Assembly: GCA_034519515.1 (NCBI GenBank)
Contig: JAXHOK010000026.1
Location: 1 to 64,000 of the forward strand
Reading direction: 5' to 3'
DNA length: 64,000 nt
Origin: Arcicella sp034519515
Lineage (GTDB): Bacteria > Bacteroidota > Bacteroidia > Cytophagales > Spirosomataceae
The notes beneath the pieces were generated by a model. That model was not told where the DNA came from. It ran no database searches and saw nothing but the letters and a program-made list of their open reading frames with translations. How positions within the stretch are numbered: the first letter of the stretch is position 1; every line of letters begins with the position of its first letter. A program made the translations under genes and the position numbers. Of this stretch, positions 9,101 to 18,388 are shown in pieces.

Positions 9101-11668
9101 TCAGTTTCTCGGACGACCACCGCCTGCCGCAGGAGCTGCTGGGGCTGCGGCTCCACCACTATTATCACTACCGCCATCTTTCATATCATCATTATTCACT
9201 GATTTCTTTTTCTTCTTAGAATCCACAAAAGTCATTTTTCCGATTCTGTAACTGAACGTTACCTTGAAGTTTAAGTTTCTTAAAGTATTTACACTCATTT
9301 GGTTGATGGTTGGTGAATCAACGTTACTTTTAATTGTGAACCCGTTGGGTGTAAAGAAGTTCTCCGCTCCAAAACCAATGCTTCCTTTCTTATTCAAGAA
9401 ATCCTTTTTCAAGCCTAAACTATAAATTCCAAATCCACCTTGATTTCCTTGTAATTGCACTTGATTTCCTCTATAAAAAGCAAACGTCTGGATTCCCCAC
9501 CCTTTGGTCAGATTATAACTTCCAAATATTCTACCCGATGCCACCCAACCTTCATTTGAAGCATTGAATGGTGAGTTTTGGATATTATTTTTCAAGACTG
9601 CATAATACAAATCTACACCTCCACCCAACTGTAACTTGTTGGAAATGTTCACGTTACCAAATATATTCGTTCCATAAGCATCTTGACTTCCAATGTTCAA
9701 ATACTGAGTCAAAATAATTGGTCGGTTCTGAACATCAGTCGTTATGGTTCTCACACTCTCAATTCCGCCCGTGGTATTTCGCATGAAAAGCGAAGTGGTC
9801 AAAAATGTATTTTTAAAGAATGTATTGAAAGTAAATTCATAATTATTGGTAAATTCTGGTTCTAACTCTGGATTTCCTTGCGTTACGTTATTAGGATTTG
9901 CCGCATTTACGTTGGGGTTCAAAAATTGTAATGATGGTCTTTGAATACGGCGATTATACCCAATTTTGAGAGTCGAACCGCCCTTCAAATTTTTAGAAAG
10001 ATTGATACTCGGCACAAGCACTCCATAAGATGGAATCACTAATTTTTCTGAAATACCGCCTTCTTCAACTTGTGTGGCACCAATCGTGGTATGTTCGTAC
10101 CTTGCACCCGCTTTTAGGCTATACTTCTTTTTAGTCGTAAGCGTGTATGAGAAATAAGATGCCGCAATATTTTGGTCATAATCCAAAGAACCATTACTAC
10201 CAACTTGTCTAAAAGTTGAATTTACTTGTCTAAAAATTCCCTTTCCACCAAATTCTATCATTTGAGTTTTGCCGATAGGTGTCTGATAATCAATCTGTAA
10301 GGTGGACTCTTGATTAGAACTTGGGTTAATATTTGAAATAGTATTCCCTCCTTCAATCACGTTCGTAAATTCATTGCTACGGCTATTTCTGCTGAATTGT
10401 CCCGACAGAGTGAGTTCCTGTTGCGGTTTTTTGAAGGTTTTGGTGTAATCAATGTTGGCATCTACGTTATTAGAATTATCTGATGAATTTACATCCCGAA
10501 TTGTCTCATTTAAAATTATATTATTTCGGGTAATTCTCGAAATTAAATCATCTTGATAATTACTTTGATTTCTGGCACCTAATTTTACACTCGCCGAAAT
10601 TGAACTGGTTTTTGAAATATCCCAATCCCAACCTAATTGATAATTTCCGAAAAGCCCATTATTGCGAGTTTCAGCCCCTTGAACGTTCGTAGTTTTTACG
10701 CCATCAGTTCCCGTAGTGATTTGAGTGTTATCGAAACGACCATTAACATTATAATTAGTTCTTCCAAAACCACCCAAAGAGAATCCCATGTTGCCTCTGC
10801 GGAGGTTTCCATTTAAGGATAAATTACCTCCACGAATACCGACACTACTGTCAAGATTGAGTGTTAAGCCCTGTAAAGTATTCTTTTTGGTGATGATATT
10901 GATAATTCCAGATGAACCTTCGGCATCGTATTTAGCTGAGGGTGAAGTAATTACCTCAACTGATTTAATCATATCGGCAGGAATCTGCTTCAAGGCATCA
11001 GCCACACTGCTGGCAATGATGGTGGAAGGTTTGTTATTGATCAAGACCCTCACATTAGAACTTCCTCTTAGCGAAACATTACCATCTAAATCAACCGACA
11101 AAGAAGGAACTTTTCGCAGAACGTCTGCCCCGTCACCACCACGGTTTGTAATATCTTTCTCGGCATTATAAACGGTTCTATCAACTTTATCTTCAATCAA
11201 AGCTCGTTGACCTTCCACAACTACTTCGTTTAATAATTGTGTACTTTGAGCCAATTTTATCACGCCCAAATCAATTTCATCATTTTTATTTACAATTTTA
11301 ACCTCTACTTTGGCGGATTTATAACCCATGAATGAAATGGATAAAATATATTCACCCGTTGGTAATTTTGTGAGGTTAAATTTACCTTTATCATCGCAAA
11401 TAGCTCCATCAACTATTTTTTTGGTTTCTTTGGAAGTGAGAGCTACGCTGGCAAACTCAACCGCTTGGGTTGCGGCAGAATCAATAACATATCCCGTAAT
11501 TTTGGCAGAGCCTTTATTGCCTGCTTGTGCCGTACCTGGGATGGCTATTTGTCCGTTTCCTTTACGGCTTCCTCCACCGCCAAAACCTCCACCGCCCATC
11601 GGGAACTGAGCGATAGTATTGAAGACAAGAAGACTAAAAACACTTGAAAGTAGTAATATCCTTTTCAT
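9101..11668 (-). CDS. Outer-membrane TonB-dependent receptor-like beta-barrel protein
   Basis: 855 residues. A signal peptide (1-20) precedes a glycine-rich stretch (GGGGFGGGG, about 26-34), a carboxypeptidase-regulatory-like beta-sandwich (about 55-140), a TonB plug (about 150-265, with RKVPSLSVDLDGNVSLRG and INIITKK), and a long outer-membrane barrel ending in FKVTFSYRIGKM. The tail after the barrel is unusual: a lysine cluster, an acidic stretch and an alanine/proline/glycine-rich end. This is the family often annotated as outer membrane beta-barrel family protein; it resembles TonB receptors but lacks a partner SusD. The substrate is unknown. The frame is intact. Confidence 0.88.
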   Translation of the reverse strand: MKRILLLSSVFSLLVFNTIAQFPMGGGGFGGGGSRKGNGQIAIPGTAQAGNKGSAKITGYVIDSAATQAVEFASVALTSKETKKIVDGAICDDKGKFNLTKLPTGEYILSISFMGYKSAKVEVKIVNKNDEIDLGVIKLAQSTQLLNEVVVEGQRALIEDKVDRTVYNAEKDITNRGGDGADVLRKVPSLSVDLDGNVSLRGSSNVRVLINNKPSTIIASSVADALKQIPADMIKSVEVITSPSAKYDAEGSSGIINIITKKNTLQGLTLNLDSSVGIRGGNLSLNGNLRRGNMGFSLGGFGRTNYNVNGRFDNTQITTGTDGVKTTNVQGAETRNNGLFGNYQLGWDWDISKTSSISASVKLGARNQSNYQDDLISRITRNNIILNETIRDVNSSDNSNNVDANIDYTKTFKKPQQELTLSGQFSRNSRSNEFTNVIEGGNTISNINPSSNQESTLQIDYQTPIGKTQMIEFGGKGIFRQVNSTFRQVGSNGSLDYDQNIAASYFSYTLTTKKKYSLKAGARYEHTTIGATQVEEGGISEKLVIPSYGVLVPSINLSKNLKGGSTLKIGYNRRIQRPSLQFLNPNVNAANPNNVTQGNPELEPEFTNNYEFTFNTFFKNTFLTTSLFMRNTTGGIESVRTITTDVQNRPIILTQYLNIGSQDAYGTNIFGNVNISNKLQLGGGVDLYYAVLKNNIQNSPFNASNEGWVASGRIFGSYNLTKGWGIQTFAFYRGNQVQLQGNQGGFGIYSLGLKKDFLNKKGSIGFGAENFFTPNGFTIKSNVDSPTINQMSVNTLRNLNFKVTFSYRIGKMTFVDSKKKKKSVNNDDMKDGGSDNSGGAAAPAAPAAGGGRPRN

Positions 11669-12018
11669 TATTGTATGCTTGTGTAATTGAAATATTTGAA
11701 ACCTAACAGGTCTCTTGAATTAATAATGTAAAGTAAAATATAAAATTCGTGTCAATTCTGATTATTAGACGATCCAGTGATAGTACTCGACAATTGGGCT
11801 AATTTAGCCCTACCAACACTGAGTTCTTTAACAAACTTCGAGATTATTTGTTTAACAAAAATTAAAAAAGTACAAATGGGTAGATTTTAAGATATACGGA
11901 AAAAGAGCATTTACATAGCATTGGATACAAAAACAACACGAATATTGCATTTTAGTACCTTAGATTTACACAATTTTCGACCAATGTAGGAAGTGTGCCG
12001 ATAAGAGGGGATTATTTT

Positions 12019-12101
12019 GAGCAATGAGCAATGAGCAATGAGCAATGAGCAATGAGCAAAAAAAATCGAATGCTTGATATTCGAGTTCCAACATTCGATT
12101 T
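12019..12101. repeat. GAGCAAT heptamer array plus hairpin
   Basis: Six perfect or near-perfect GAGCAAT units (12019-12060) are followed directly by a hairpin pairing AAATCGAATG (12063-12072) with CATTCGATTT (12092-12101). The same array and a related hairpin recur at 36.6 kb. The rest of the 11669-12018 spacer shows no gene. Confidence 0.8.
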
Positions 12102-12131
12102 CAATGATTATCTTTTATCAACTACTTGTTT

Positions 12132-12908
12132 TTAAAAAAACAATTCTTTCACCGCATCACCGAACGTCCCACCCGACATCAATTTGGTTTGAGCTTTGTC
12201 TTTCATCGTGATTTGGAATTTGCCGTTGAAGTATTTTTCTAACTCTTTGATTTCATTTTTATTGATAATATTTGCCCGATTTATTTGAAGGAATTGCTCA
12301 TTTGGAAGTTTTTCATTGAGTACCGAAATAGTATAATTAGTGAGGTATTTTGTACCTTCCATCGTTATTAAAAAAACGTATTTATCCTCTGCTTCAAAAT
12401 GGCTAATCTCTTGTAAATCAATCAATAAAATCTTGTTTCCCATTTTAACAGAAATAGAGCTAATTGCCTTTTTGGGACGCATGGCTTCAATCATTTTCAG
12501 GATATTTTCATCAAAAGAATTATTCGACTTTTCCATCTTCTCCCCTCCTATCGAAGTCCGTAGAGATTTCAATTTCTGAACGGTTTTGTCCAATCTTTCC
12601 GTTTCAATGGGCTTCAATAAATAATCAATAGAATTTTCCTCAAAAGCCTTGATGGCGTATTCATCATAGGCAGTAGCGAACACCACCAGAGGCACGTGTG
12701 TAAGGCGGGCGAGCATCTCAAAACCCGTCATGAGGGGCATTTCAATATCCAAAAAAATGAGGTCAGGGCGGAGGGTTTCCACCATAGAAAGCCCTTCGGC
12801 TCCGTTATTGGCACGTCCGATTATCTCGAAAGTATCAGTATATTTGCCAAGCAAACGTTCCAAACGGCTGATGGCTAATTTTTCATCGTCGATGAGTATT
12901 GTTCTCAT
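12132..12908 (-). CDS. LytTR-family response regulator
   Basis: 258 residues: a receiver domain (1-120) with acidic residues at 7-8, phospho-acceptor Asp54 in FLDIEMP and the conserved Lys in YLLKPIE, then a LytTR DNA-binding domain (about 150-258; EISHFEAEDKYVFL, LQINRANIIN). LytTR regulators usually pair with a LytS/YehU-type kinase; the only such kinase here is at 16.5-17.6 kb on the same strand, separated by five genes of mixed orientation. The start codon directly abuts a TTAGGGA heptamer array, read CCCTAA on the coding strand. Targets are unknown. Confidence 0.92.
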   Translation of the reverse strand: MRTILIDDEKLAISRLERLLGKYTDTFEIIGRANNGAEGLSMVETLRPDLIFLDIEMPLMTGFEMLARLTHVPLVVFATAYDEYAIKAFEENSIDYLLKPIETERLDKTVQKLKSLRTSIGGEKMEKSNNSFDENILKMIEAMRPKKAISSISVKMGNKILLIDLQEISHFEAEDKYVFLITMEGTKYLTNYTISVLNEKLPNEQFLQINRANIINKNEIKELEKYFNGKFQITMKDKAQTKLMSGGTFGDAVKELFF

Positions 12909-12944
12909 TTAGGGATTAGGGGTTAGGGAATTAGGGATTGGGAA
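12909..12944. repeat. TTAGGGA heptamer array (left arm)
   Basis: Units TTAGGGA, TTAGGGG, TTAGGGAA, TTAGGGA, TTGGGAA. It touches the start codon of the LytTR gene. Together with the inverted array at 13387-13420 it flanks the four-helix-bundle gene. A TAnnTTTG box (TACCTTTG, 12953-12960) follows and may drive that gene. Confidence 0.8.
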
Positions 12945-13014
12945 TTTGTCCATACCTTTGTTATGTATTTTAATCTTTCTGTTAGTAAGAAATTTATCAA
13001 CTTAGAAACCACCA

Positions 13015-13395
13015 ATGCAATCATTTTTCGACTTAGAAGTTTGGAAAAAATCAAAAGAACTTAAAAAGAAAATTTCAACTCTCGTTAAAACATTTCCACT
13101 CGAAGAAAAATATCGACTTACTGACCAAATTATCAGATCGTCCCGTTCTGTAACTGCCAATATATCTGAGGGTTATGGAAAATATACTTACAAAGAAACA
13201 AAACATTTTTGTATTCACGCAAGGGGGTCTTTGAACGAAACATTAAACCATTTGATTGATGCTTTTGATGAAGAATATATCACAAAAGAACAATTATTAA
13301 GTTTTAAAAATGAAATAGAAGAATGTTTAAAATTGTTAAACGGATATATTTCTTATTTGAAAAAGAAAATGGATGAAAAGTCCCCCATTCCCTAA
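13015..13395 (+). CDS. Four-helix-bundle protein (23S rRNA intervening-sequence protein family)
   Basis: 126 residues. FFDLEVWKKSKEL, RLTDQIIRSSRSVTANISEG and an ARGSLNETLNHL helix are hallmarks of the S23/IVP four-helix-bundle family, first seen encoded in 23S rRNA intervening sequences and related to the Avd accessory proteins of diversity-generating retroelements. The family's molecular role is not established; related Avd proteins bind nucleic acid as pentamers. The gene is a lone cassette enclosed by inverted TTAGGGA-type heptamer arrays (12909-12944 and 13387-13420), and its last residues (KSPIP) are encoded by the array. No reverse transcriptase is visible. Confidence 0.88.
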   Translation: MQSFFDLEVWKKSKELKKKISTLVKTFPLEEKYRLTDQIIRSSRSVTANISEGYGKYTYKETKHFCIHARGSLNETLNHLIDAFDEEYITKEQLLSFKNEIEECLKLLNGYISYLKKKMDEKSPIP

Positions 13396-13420
13396 TTACC
13401 CATTCCCTAATCCCTAAATA
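13387..13420. repeat. CCCTAAT heptamer array (right arm)
   Basis: Units ATTCCCT, AATTACC, CATTCCC, TAATCCC, then TAAATA and the ATG of the acetyltransferase gene. It is the inverted counterpart of 12909-12944 and provides the G-free leader of the next gene. Confidence 0.8.
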
Positions 13421-13972
13421 ATGATAGAGATTCAATCAAAAAGATTAAAATTAATTCCCTTAGATAAGCACCTCCTTGATATTTGGAACAGAGAAGACAG
13501 AAAATCTTTGTCCCAACAATTGGGACTCAACCCCACCGAATGGCAAATGTCTGATTTTGACCGTTTGGAAACCGAAGACGCTTTGCAAAATTTTTGGCTT
13601 CCCATGACAGAACAATATGCCGATAATTTCTTTTGGTACACCAATTGGGAAATCGTTTTAATTTCCGAAAACGTGTCCGTAGGCGGAATCGGCTTTGCGG
13701 GTTTCCCTGACCAAGAGGGCGTTACGATGGTGGGCTATTTCATCGACGGCAACTATCGTGAAAAAGGTTACGCCACCGAGGCACTCAACTGTCTGATTGA
13801 TTGGGCAAAATTAGAACCTTCTCTCAAAACCATCATTGCCGATACCCCATTTTTTAACTTACCTTCGCAAAACGTTCTCAAAAAAGCTGGTTTCAAAGAA
13901 TTTGGCATTGGCGTAACGGAACATATTGGACAGCAAATTCAGTTGAAACATTGGAAATTAGGGATTGGGTAG
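13421..13972 (+). CDS. GNAT-family N-acetyltransferase
   Basis: 183 residues, RimJ/RimL-like. The acetyl-CoA pyrophosphate-binding segment is VGYFIDGNYREKGYATEAL (about 108-126), followed by the C-terminal NLPSQNVLKKAGFKEFG typical of the family. The substrate (a protein N-terminus, amino acid or antibiotic) cannot be told. The start is directly downstream of the heptamer array; its C-terminal LGIG and stop codon are encoded by the next array. It probably shares transcription with the four-helix-bundle gene 25 bases upstream. Confidence 0.85.
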   Translation: MIEIQSKRLKLIPLDKHLLDIWNREDRKSLSQQLGLNPTEWQMSDFDRLETEDALQNFWLPMTEQYADNFFWYTNWEIVLISENVSVGGIGFAGFPDQEGVTMVGYFIDGNYREKGYATEALNCLIDWAKLEPSLKTIIADTPFFNLPSQNVLKKAGFKEFGIGVTEHIGQQIQLKHWKLGIG

Positions 13973-14044
13973 TTGGGGATTGGGAGAAATCGCCTTTTAG
14001 AAATTTCAGTTCCAAACTACTCAATTACCCAATTACCTACTTAC
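13958..14044. repeat. Heptamer arms between GNAT and glycosyltransferase genes
   Basis: Left arm TTAGGGA, TTGGGTA, GTTGGGG, ATTGGGA (13958-13985); right inverted arm CTACTCA, ATTACCC, AATTACC, TACTTAC (14017-14044). The left arm supplies the GNAT stop codon; the right arm ends 20 bases before the next start. Confidence 0.75.
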
Positions 14045-14064
14045 AACATTATAATTTATTTTTT

Positions 14065-15756
14065 ATGCTCAGCTCAACTAATAACTCTGTAAAAATTGGG
14101 ATAATTTTTCTATTGGGATGTTGTTTTTTCTTTCCCTTCTTGGGCAATGTACATCTATTCGACTGGGATGAAATAAACTTTGCTGAGTCAGCCCGTGAGA
14201 TGATTCTTACCAATAATTACAGCCGAGTTCAAATTGATTATAAACCCTTTTGGGAAAAACCACCGCTTTTCTTTTGGATGCAAATGGCATCTATGAAATT
14301 ATGGGGAATCAACGAGTTTGCAGCACGTTTTCCCAACGCTGTCATTGGTGTTATCACTTTATTAGTGTTATTCTTGATTGGTAAAAAACTCAAAAATTCA
14401 ACTTTCGGATTCATCTGGGCATTGATATATTTGGGGGCTTTCACGCCCCACCTTTATTTCAAGTCGGGCATTATTGACCCCACTTTCAATTTGTTTATTT
14501 TCTTGGGTATTTACTTCATATTTCAGACAGTAAATGAACCCCACAGAGCCAATCTGAACACGCTATTTTCGGGCATTTTTATTGGGCTTTCCATTCTCAC
14601 AAAAGGACCAGTCGGCGGATTAATTTGGGGGCTAACGGTGTTTTTCTATTGGGCGTATTATGCTCGTTTTGGGCGAATAATAAACTGGCAACAATTACTA
14701 ATTTTTGGTGGAAGTTGTTTATTAATAGCTTCCATTTGGTTTGCCAATGAACTGATTACTAATGGATTATGGTTTATTAATGAATTTATAACTTATCAAA
14801 TCAGATTGTTCAGCACGCCCGATGCGGGACACGGACAACCTTTTTATTATCATTTCGTAGTGGTGCTAATCGGATGTTTTCCGATTTCAATTTTTGCCAT
14901 TCGGACTTTCACTTATAAATACGAAGAAGATAGTGCAGTCCGATTTGTTGGTGAGAACACCAATAAAGGTGATAAGTCCGTCGCAACCAGCACATTTTTG
15001 GCATGGATGAAAACCACTTTTTGGGTCGTAATGATTCTTTTTAGTATCGTTACGACCAAGATTGTACATTATTCGTCAATGGCTTATTTTCCCGTGTCGT
15101 TCTTGGCAGCTATCTTTCTCTACGATTGGGCAAATAATAGAATTTCTTGGAATAAATGGCTGACCGTGGGCATAGTTGGTATAGGTTTTATATTTTCACT
15201 TTTATTGACGGCTGTACCACTCGTGGGTATGAATACCGCCAAAATTATACCCTACATCAAAGATCCTTTTGCCGTAAAAAACCTCGAAGCCACCGTCGAC
15301 TGGCACTTCTATGATCCCTTGATTGGCATTTCCTATCTAATTGTCATCATTTATGCCGTTTTTGGATTATCTAAAACACACAAAATGAAATTTATTTATA
15401 CCTTATCGCTTGCCACTGCGTTATGCCTCTTTGTGTTTGGGGCAATGATTGTTCCCAAAATTGAACGCTACACACAAGGGGCAGCTGTTGATTTCTATGA
15501 GTCAAAACGTGGGCAAGATGTATATGTTCACGTTTTGGGTTTCAAGAGTTATGCTCATTTATTTTACTTTCAGAAACCTTTTCCCAAAAATCAACAACAA
15601 ACGATCACCGAAGATTGGCTTCTGAATGGAAAGATTGACAAACCTGCTTTTTTCGTAACAAAATTCGACAGATTTAAAGAATATCAAAATCACCCAAATT
15701 TAGAATTGATTGAGGAGAAAAATGGGTTCGTTTTCTTTAAACGGAAAGGTCGTTGA
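14065..15756 (+). CDS. GT39/ArnT-like membrane glycosyltransferase
   Basis: 563 residues with about 10-12 predicted membrane helices. The first periplasmic loop has DWDEINFAESAREM with the catalytic-type Asp and Glu seen in PMT/ArnT enzymes, followed by KPFWEKPPLFFWMQ, a strongly conserved family motif. Such enzymes transfer sugars from polyprenyl phosphate to lipid A, proteins or other acceptors in the periplasm. The ATG at 14065 gives a short cytoplasmic tail and avoids translating the upstream heptamer arms. It ends in a soluble C-terminal segment (KPAFFVTKFDRFKEY). The acceptor is unknown. Confidence 0.88.
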   Translation: MLSSTNNSVKIGIIFLLGCCFFFPFLGNVHLFDWDEINFAESAREMILTNNYSRVQIDYKPFWEKPPLFFWMQMASMKLWGINEFAARFPNAVIGVITLLVLFLIGKKLKNSTFGFIWALIYLGAFTPHLYFKSGIIDPTFNLFIFLGIYFIFQTVNEPHRANLNTLFSGIFIGLSILTKGPVGGLIWGLTVFFYWAYYARFGRIINWQQLLIFGGSCLLIASIWFANELITNGLWFINEFITYQIRLFSTPDAGHGQPFYYHFVVVLIGCFPISIFAIRTFTYKYEEDSAVRFVGENTNKGDKSVATSTFLAWMKTTFWVVMILFSIVTTKIVHYSSMAYFPVSFLAAIFLYDWANNRISWNKWLTVGIVGIGFIFSLLLTAVPLVGMNTAKIIPYIKDPFAVKNLEATVDWHFYDPLIGISYLIVIIYAVFGLSKTHKMKFIYTLSLATALCLFVFGAMIVPKIERYTQGAAVDFYESKRGQDVYVHVLGFKSYAHLFYFQKPFPKNQQQTITEDWLLNGKIDKPAFFVTKFDRFKEYQNHPNLELIEEKNGFVFFKRKGR

Positions 15757-15758
15757 TA

Positions 15759-15955
15759 ATTAGAGATTAGAGATTAGAGATTAGAGATTAGAGATTAGAG
15801 ATTAGAGATTAGAGATTAGAGAAAATCACTATCCAGTTTTCTTAGTTCCATAAATGAGATATTTTATCCAATTACTTGCAATCTAAAACTCATCCAATCC
15901 CTAATTTCCCCAATTATCTAATTCCTAATTTACGCAATCCCTAATTACCTAACCT
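15759..15955. repeat. ATTAGAG array and inverted CCCTAAT array
   Basis: Nine exact ATTAGAG units (15759-15821), then about 60 bases of spacer, then degenerate units such as CAATCCC, TAATTTC, CCCAATT, ATCTAAT, TCCTAAT, ATCCCTA, ATTACCT (15884-15955). The second array runs into the DUF2306 gene and supplies its stop codon and last residues. Confidence 0.8.
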
Positions 15956-16438
15956 CCCCTTCCCAAACCGCTTCGACCAAACGGGTCTCATTTTGATAAA
16001 TGCCACAAAACATATTCCACAAGCCAACACAAAACTCCAAGCTACGGCTTGCCAGAAACTACCAAATTTGGGAATCCTGACGAAACTTTCAGCCGCAAAA
16101 GCGGCAAATAATCCCGCTACTGACCAGTACATTCTCATGAAGTGGGTTTCATAATCTTTGGGCGTTCGCACTTTTTTAAACATCGGAATCATTCCTGCCA
16201 AAAGCGAAAAAGTTGCTACCAATGAGAAAAAATGAAATAGACCGAATTTTCCAAATAATCGGTAAATAAAAAAAGATGAAATTATCAAAACTGCCATACT
16301 AAAAACATACAGATACCCCACTTTTCGATGGAGTTGCGTTCCCTTTTTAGCCAACAAAACCGCTCCCCCAAAGATGAGAGCAACAACACCCGAAATTAAA
16401 TGAATTTGTCCCGCAAGACTTCCTGTTAATGTGTTCAT
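15941..16438 (-). CDS. DUF2306-family membrane protein
   Basis: 165 residues beginning MNTLTGSLAGQIHLISGVVA, with four hydrophobic segments and the conserved loop KKGTQLHRKVGYLYV (about 30-44) and HFMRMYWSVAGLFAA (about 100). This pattern fits DUF2306, small four-helix membrane proteins of unknown function with conserved histidines. The start at 16438 is chosen because the upstream extension is non-hydrophobic and unlike the family. The last three codons and the stop are part of a heptamer array. It lies 85 bases downstream of the histidine-kinase gene on the same strand. Confidence 0.75.
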   Translation of the reverse strand: MNTLTGSLAGQIHLISGVVALIFGGAVLLAKKGTQLHRKVGYLYVFSMAVLIISSFFIYRLFGKFGLFHFFSLVATFSLLAGMIPMFKKVRTPKDYETHFMRMYWSVAGLFAAFAAESFVRIPKFGSFWQAVAWSFVLACGICFVAFIKMRPVWSKRFGKGRLGN

Positions 16439-16522
16439 GGTTTGAATATTTAAAATTAAGAAATAACACTTTATTTTACGCCAAATCATTGATTATCAAG
16501 AAATTGAAACCTAATCAAACAA

Positions 16523-17581
16523 CTACCTGTATTCTTTTGGTAAACTTAAAATAACTGCTTTTTGGGGTTCGTTCACGATACTCATCGTAGCTTTTTCCCC
16601 CGACAAAAGTCTCAATTTATCTTGAATAGATTTCAGTCCGTAGCCCGAAAAAATATCATCTGGAAAAGGCACGCCATTGTCATGAATTTTGATAATTAGA
16701 TTATTATTTTCTTCCGAAATATTAATTTTCACCACCCCATTATTTGCCAGTTTAGAAATCCCGTGTTTGATAGCATTTTCCACAATGGGCTGAATCAAGA
16801 ATCTTGGAATTTGACAGTTTTCTAACTTTTCATTTTCAAAAATTACTTGATAATTCAATCGTTCATCAAATCGCACTTTTTCTACTTCCAGATAAGTCTT
16901 TACAATCTCTAATTCATTGTTTAATGTATCAAAATGCTCATTATTTCTCCCTGTGGAATAGCGATAAAACTTTGACAAATTCATCACCATGTGTTCGGCT
17001 TTATCGGGATTTTCATGCACAAGCGAGGCAATCGAATTCAAGGAATTATACAAAAAATGAGGATTTATTTTCGCCTCCAAAGCCTGCAATTCTGCTTTGG
17101 TTTTGAGGTCATTCATCTGTAAGATTTGGTATTCCTGCTCAGTCATTTTGATAATTTGTTTTCGCTCACGAGTGAACCAATAATACACGATATTTATCCC
17201 AAAAATTGGTCCCAGCGTAAATAACAAATCGTACCAATCACGGGTGCTGTTGCTGATGTTGGTGTATTCTTGGTCTTTAAATAATTGGTACAGAATACCA
17301 AAACTAAAAAACTTAAAAAAAGCACAACTAATGGCAAATAGTGAAAGGAAAAAGTGGCGTAGAAAAACCAATCGGATTTTCTTTCCCCATTTTATCATTA
17401 TCCAGCATCCCACAATTATCATAAAAGCATCAAAAATATTGCTGTAAACGATATTTACAATAAAGTCTTTAAACTTAGCTTTTCCCCGCAGGATGCCCAC
17501 AATGAAATAAATATGTCCATTAAATGCCATTACGGTAAAGAAACCCAATAGCCAAAAACGACTCCAAAAACTTAATTTCAT
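16523..17581 (-). CDS. LytS/YehU-type sensor histidine kinase
   Basis: 352 residues. Four membrane helices (about 8-30, 42-63, 75-100, 118-137) precede a short coiled coil (145-170) and a His_kinase domain with INPHFLYNSLNSIASLVHE; His175 is the expected phospho-acceptor. The ATPase part shows FLIQPIVENAIKHG and HDNGVPFPDDIFSGYGLKSI. This family signals to LytTR regulators, and the LytTR gene at 12.1-12.9 kb is the evident candidate partner. The start follows a heptamer-array leader rich in ACCGTT and ACCTTTT words. Confidence 0.9.
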   Translation of the reverse strand: MKLSFWSRFWLLGFFTVMAFNGHIYFIVGILRGKAKFKDFIVNIVYSNIFDAFMIIVGCWIMIKWGKKIRLVFLRHFFLSLFAISCAFFKFFSFGILYQLFKDQEYTNISNSTRDWYDLLFTLGPIFGINIVYYWFTRERKQIIKMTEQEYQILQMNDLKTKAELQALEAKINPHFLYNSLNSIASLVHENPDKAEHMVMNLSKFYRYSTGRNNEHFDTLNNELEIVKTYLEVEKVRFDERLNYQVIFENEKLENCQIPRFLIQPIVENAIKHGISKLANNGVVKINISEENNNLIIKIHDNGVPFPDDIFSGYGLKSIQDKLRLLSGEKATMSIVNEPQKAVILSLPKEYR

Positions 17582-17589
17582 TAACTTAT

Positions 17590-17750
17590 CGGTAAAAGGT
17601 GAACGGTTATTTTTCGGTAAAAGGGTGAACGAGAAACGGAAAACGGGTTTGACCTCAAATTAATTCGAAAAAGATTATATCATCTTGCTCTTTAATTTCT
17701 CATCGCAGAAAACCGTTCACCGTTTACCCTTTCCCGTGTACCGTCACTTA
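17590..17750. repeat. GGTAAAAGGTGAAC / ACCGTTC heptamer arms
   Basis: Left arm with GGTAAAA, GGTGAAC, GGTTATT, GGTAAAA, GAGAAAC, GGAAAAC (17591-17647); right inverted arm ACCGTTC, ACCGTTT, ACCCTTT, CCCGTGT, ACCGTCA (17712-17746). The left arm is the leader of the kinase gene, the right arm contains the stop codon of the next gene. Both flanking genes are on the minus strand. Confidence 0.75.
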
Positions 17751-18388
17751 CAAGCCTTCGCCATTCCGTTCACTTGCTCAACGCCCCACGTAGGCATGAT
17801 TGGGCTTGTGGGTTTGAAGTTAGTGAATTTTTGGATAGCAGTTTGTATTTCGGGACAGGCTTTTTCTGCTCCACCGCCAAATTGTGCGGGCGTATTATAA
17901 ACCATCATAGCTTTCAAAGAATAAGCACGTGGATTTTCAGGATTAATATCTTTTGCTTTGGCAATTGCACCTTCAAAAGCCGAACCATATTGCATCCAAC
18001 GGGCTTGTCCATCTACCGAAATTCTCATCATTGCAATTTGAGCTTTTACCACTTCAACTTCGTCTGGTGAACTTACATTTTGCTTCGATAATTTTTCGAT
18101 GAATGAATCTGCTTTGTCCAAATATTTATCAATTTCTGCACCATCTTTTTGTCGCATCGAAATCAAGGTGTAAGTCAAGGCAGCGTAATAATTAGGCAAC
18201 CATTCTGCAGTTTCAGAGCCTGCAATTCTCTCAAATTTATTGGCAACTTCTTGCATAGCCGCCACATCTTTGGCTTGTCCCATTTCCGAGAGCGTTATGC
18301 CCATAGCTTGCATAAAACGTTCATTGTCAATAGCTTTTGTAATGTTTACGATAGTAAAAAGGGCGATTGTTAAGAGTAACTTTTTCAT
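17744..18388 (-). CDS. Exported tetratricopeptide-like protein
   Basis: 214 residues. A signal peptide (1-19, MKKLLLTIALFTIVNITKA) is followed by an all-helical protein. WLPNYYAALTYTLIS, KYLDKADSFIEKL and NPRAYSLKAMMVYNTPAQFGGG look like TPR-type helix pairs, with a predicted conserved tail AQFGGGAEKACPEIQTA. I do not recognise a named family beyond TPR-like; a periplasmic scaffold role is a guess. It is on the same strand as the kinase downstream, separated by the heptamer arms. Confidence 0.7.
   Translation of the reverse strand: MKKLLLTIALFTIVNITKAIDNERFMQAMGITLSEMGQAKDVAAMQEVANKFERIAGSETAEWLPNYYAALTYTLISMRQKDGAEIDKYLDKADSFIEKLSKQNVSSPDEVEVVKAQIAMMRISVDGQARWMQYGSAFEGAIAKAKDINPENPRAYSLKAMMVYNTPAQFGGGAEKACPEIQTAIQKFTNFKPTSPIMPTWGVEQVNGMAKACK

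Noticed and set aside
12019..12060. Possible CRISPR-like array
   Set aside because: Units are contiguous seven-base repeats without spacers, and no cas genes are present.
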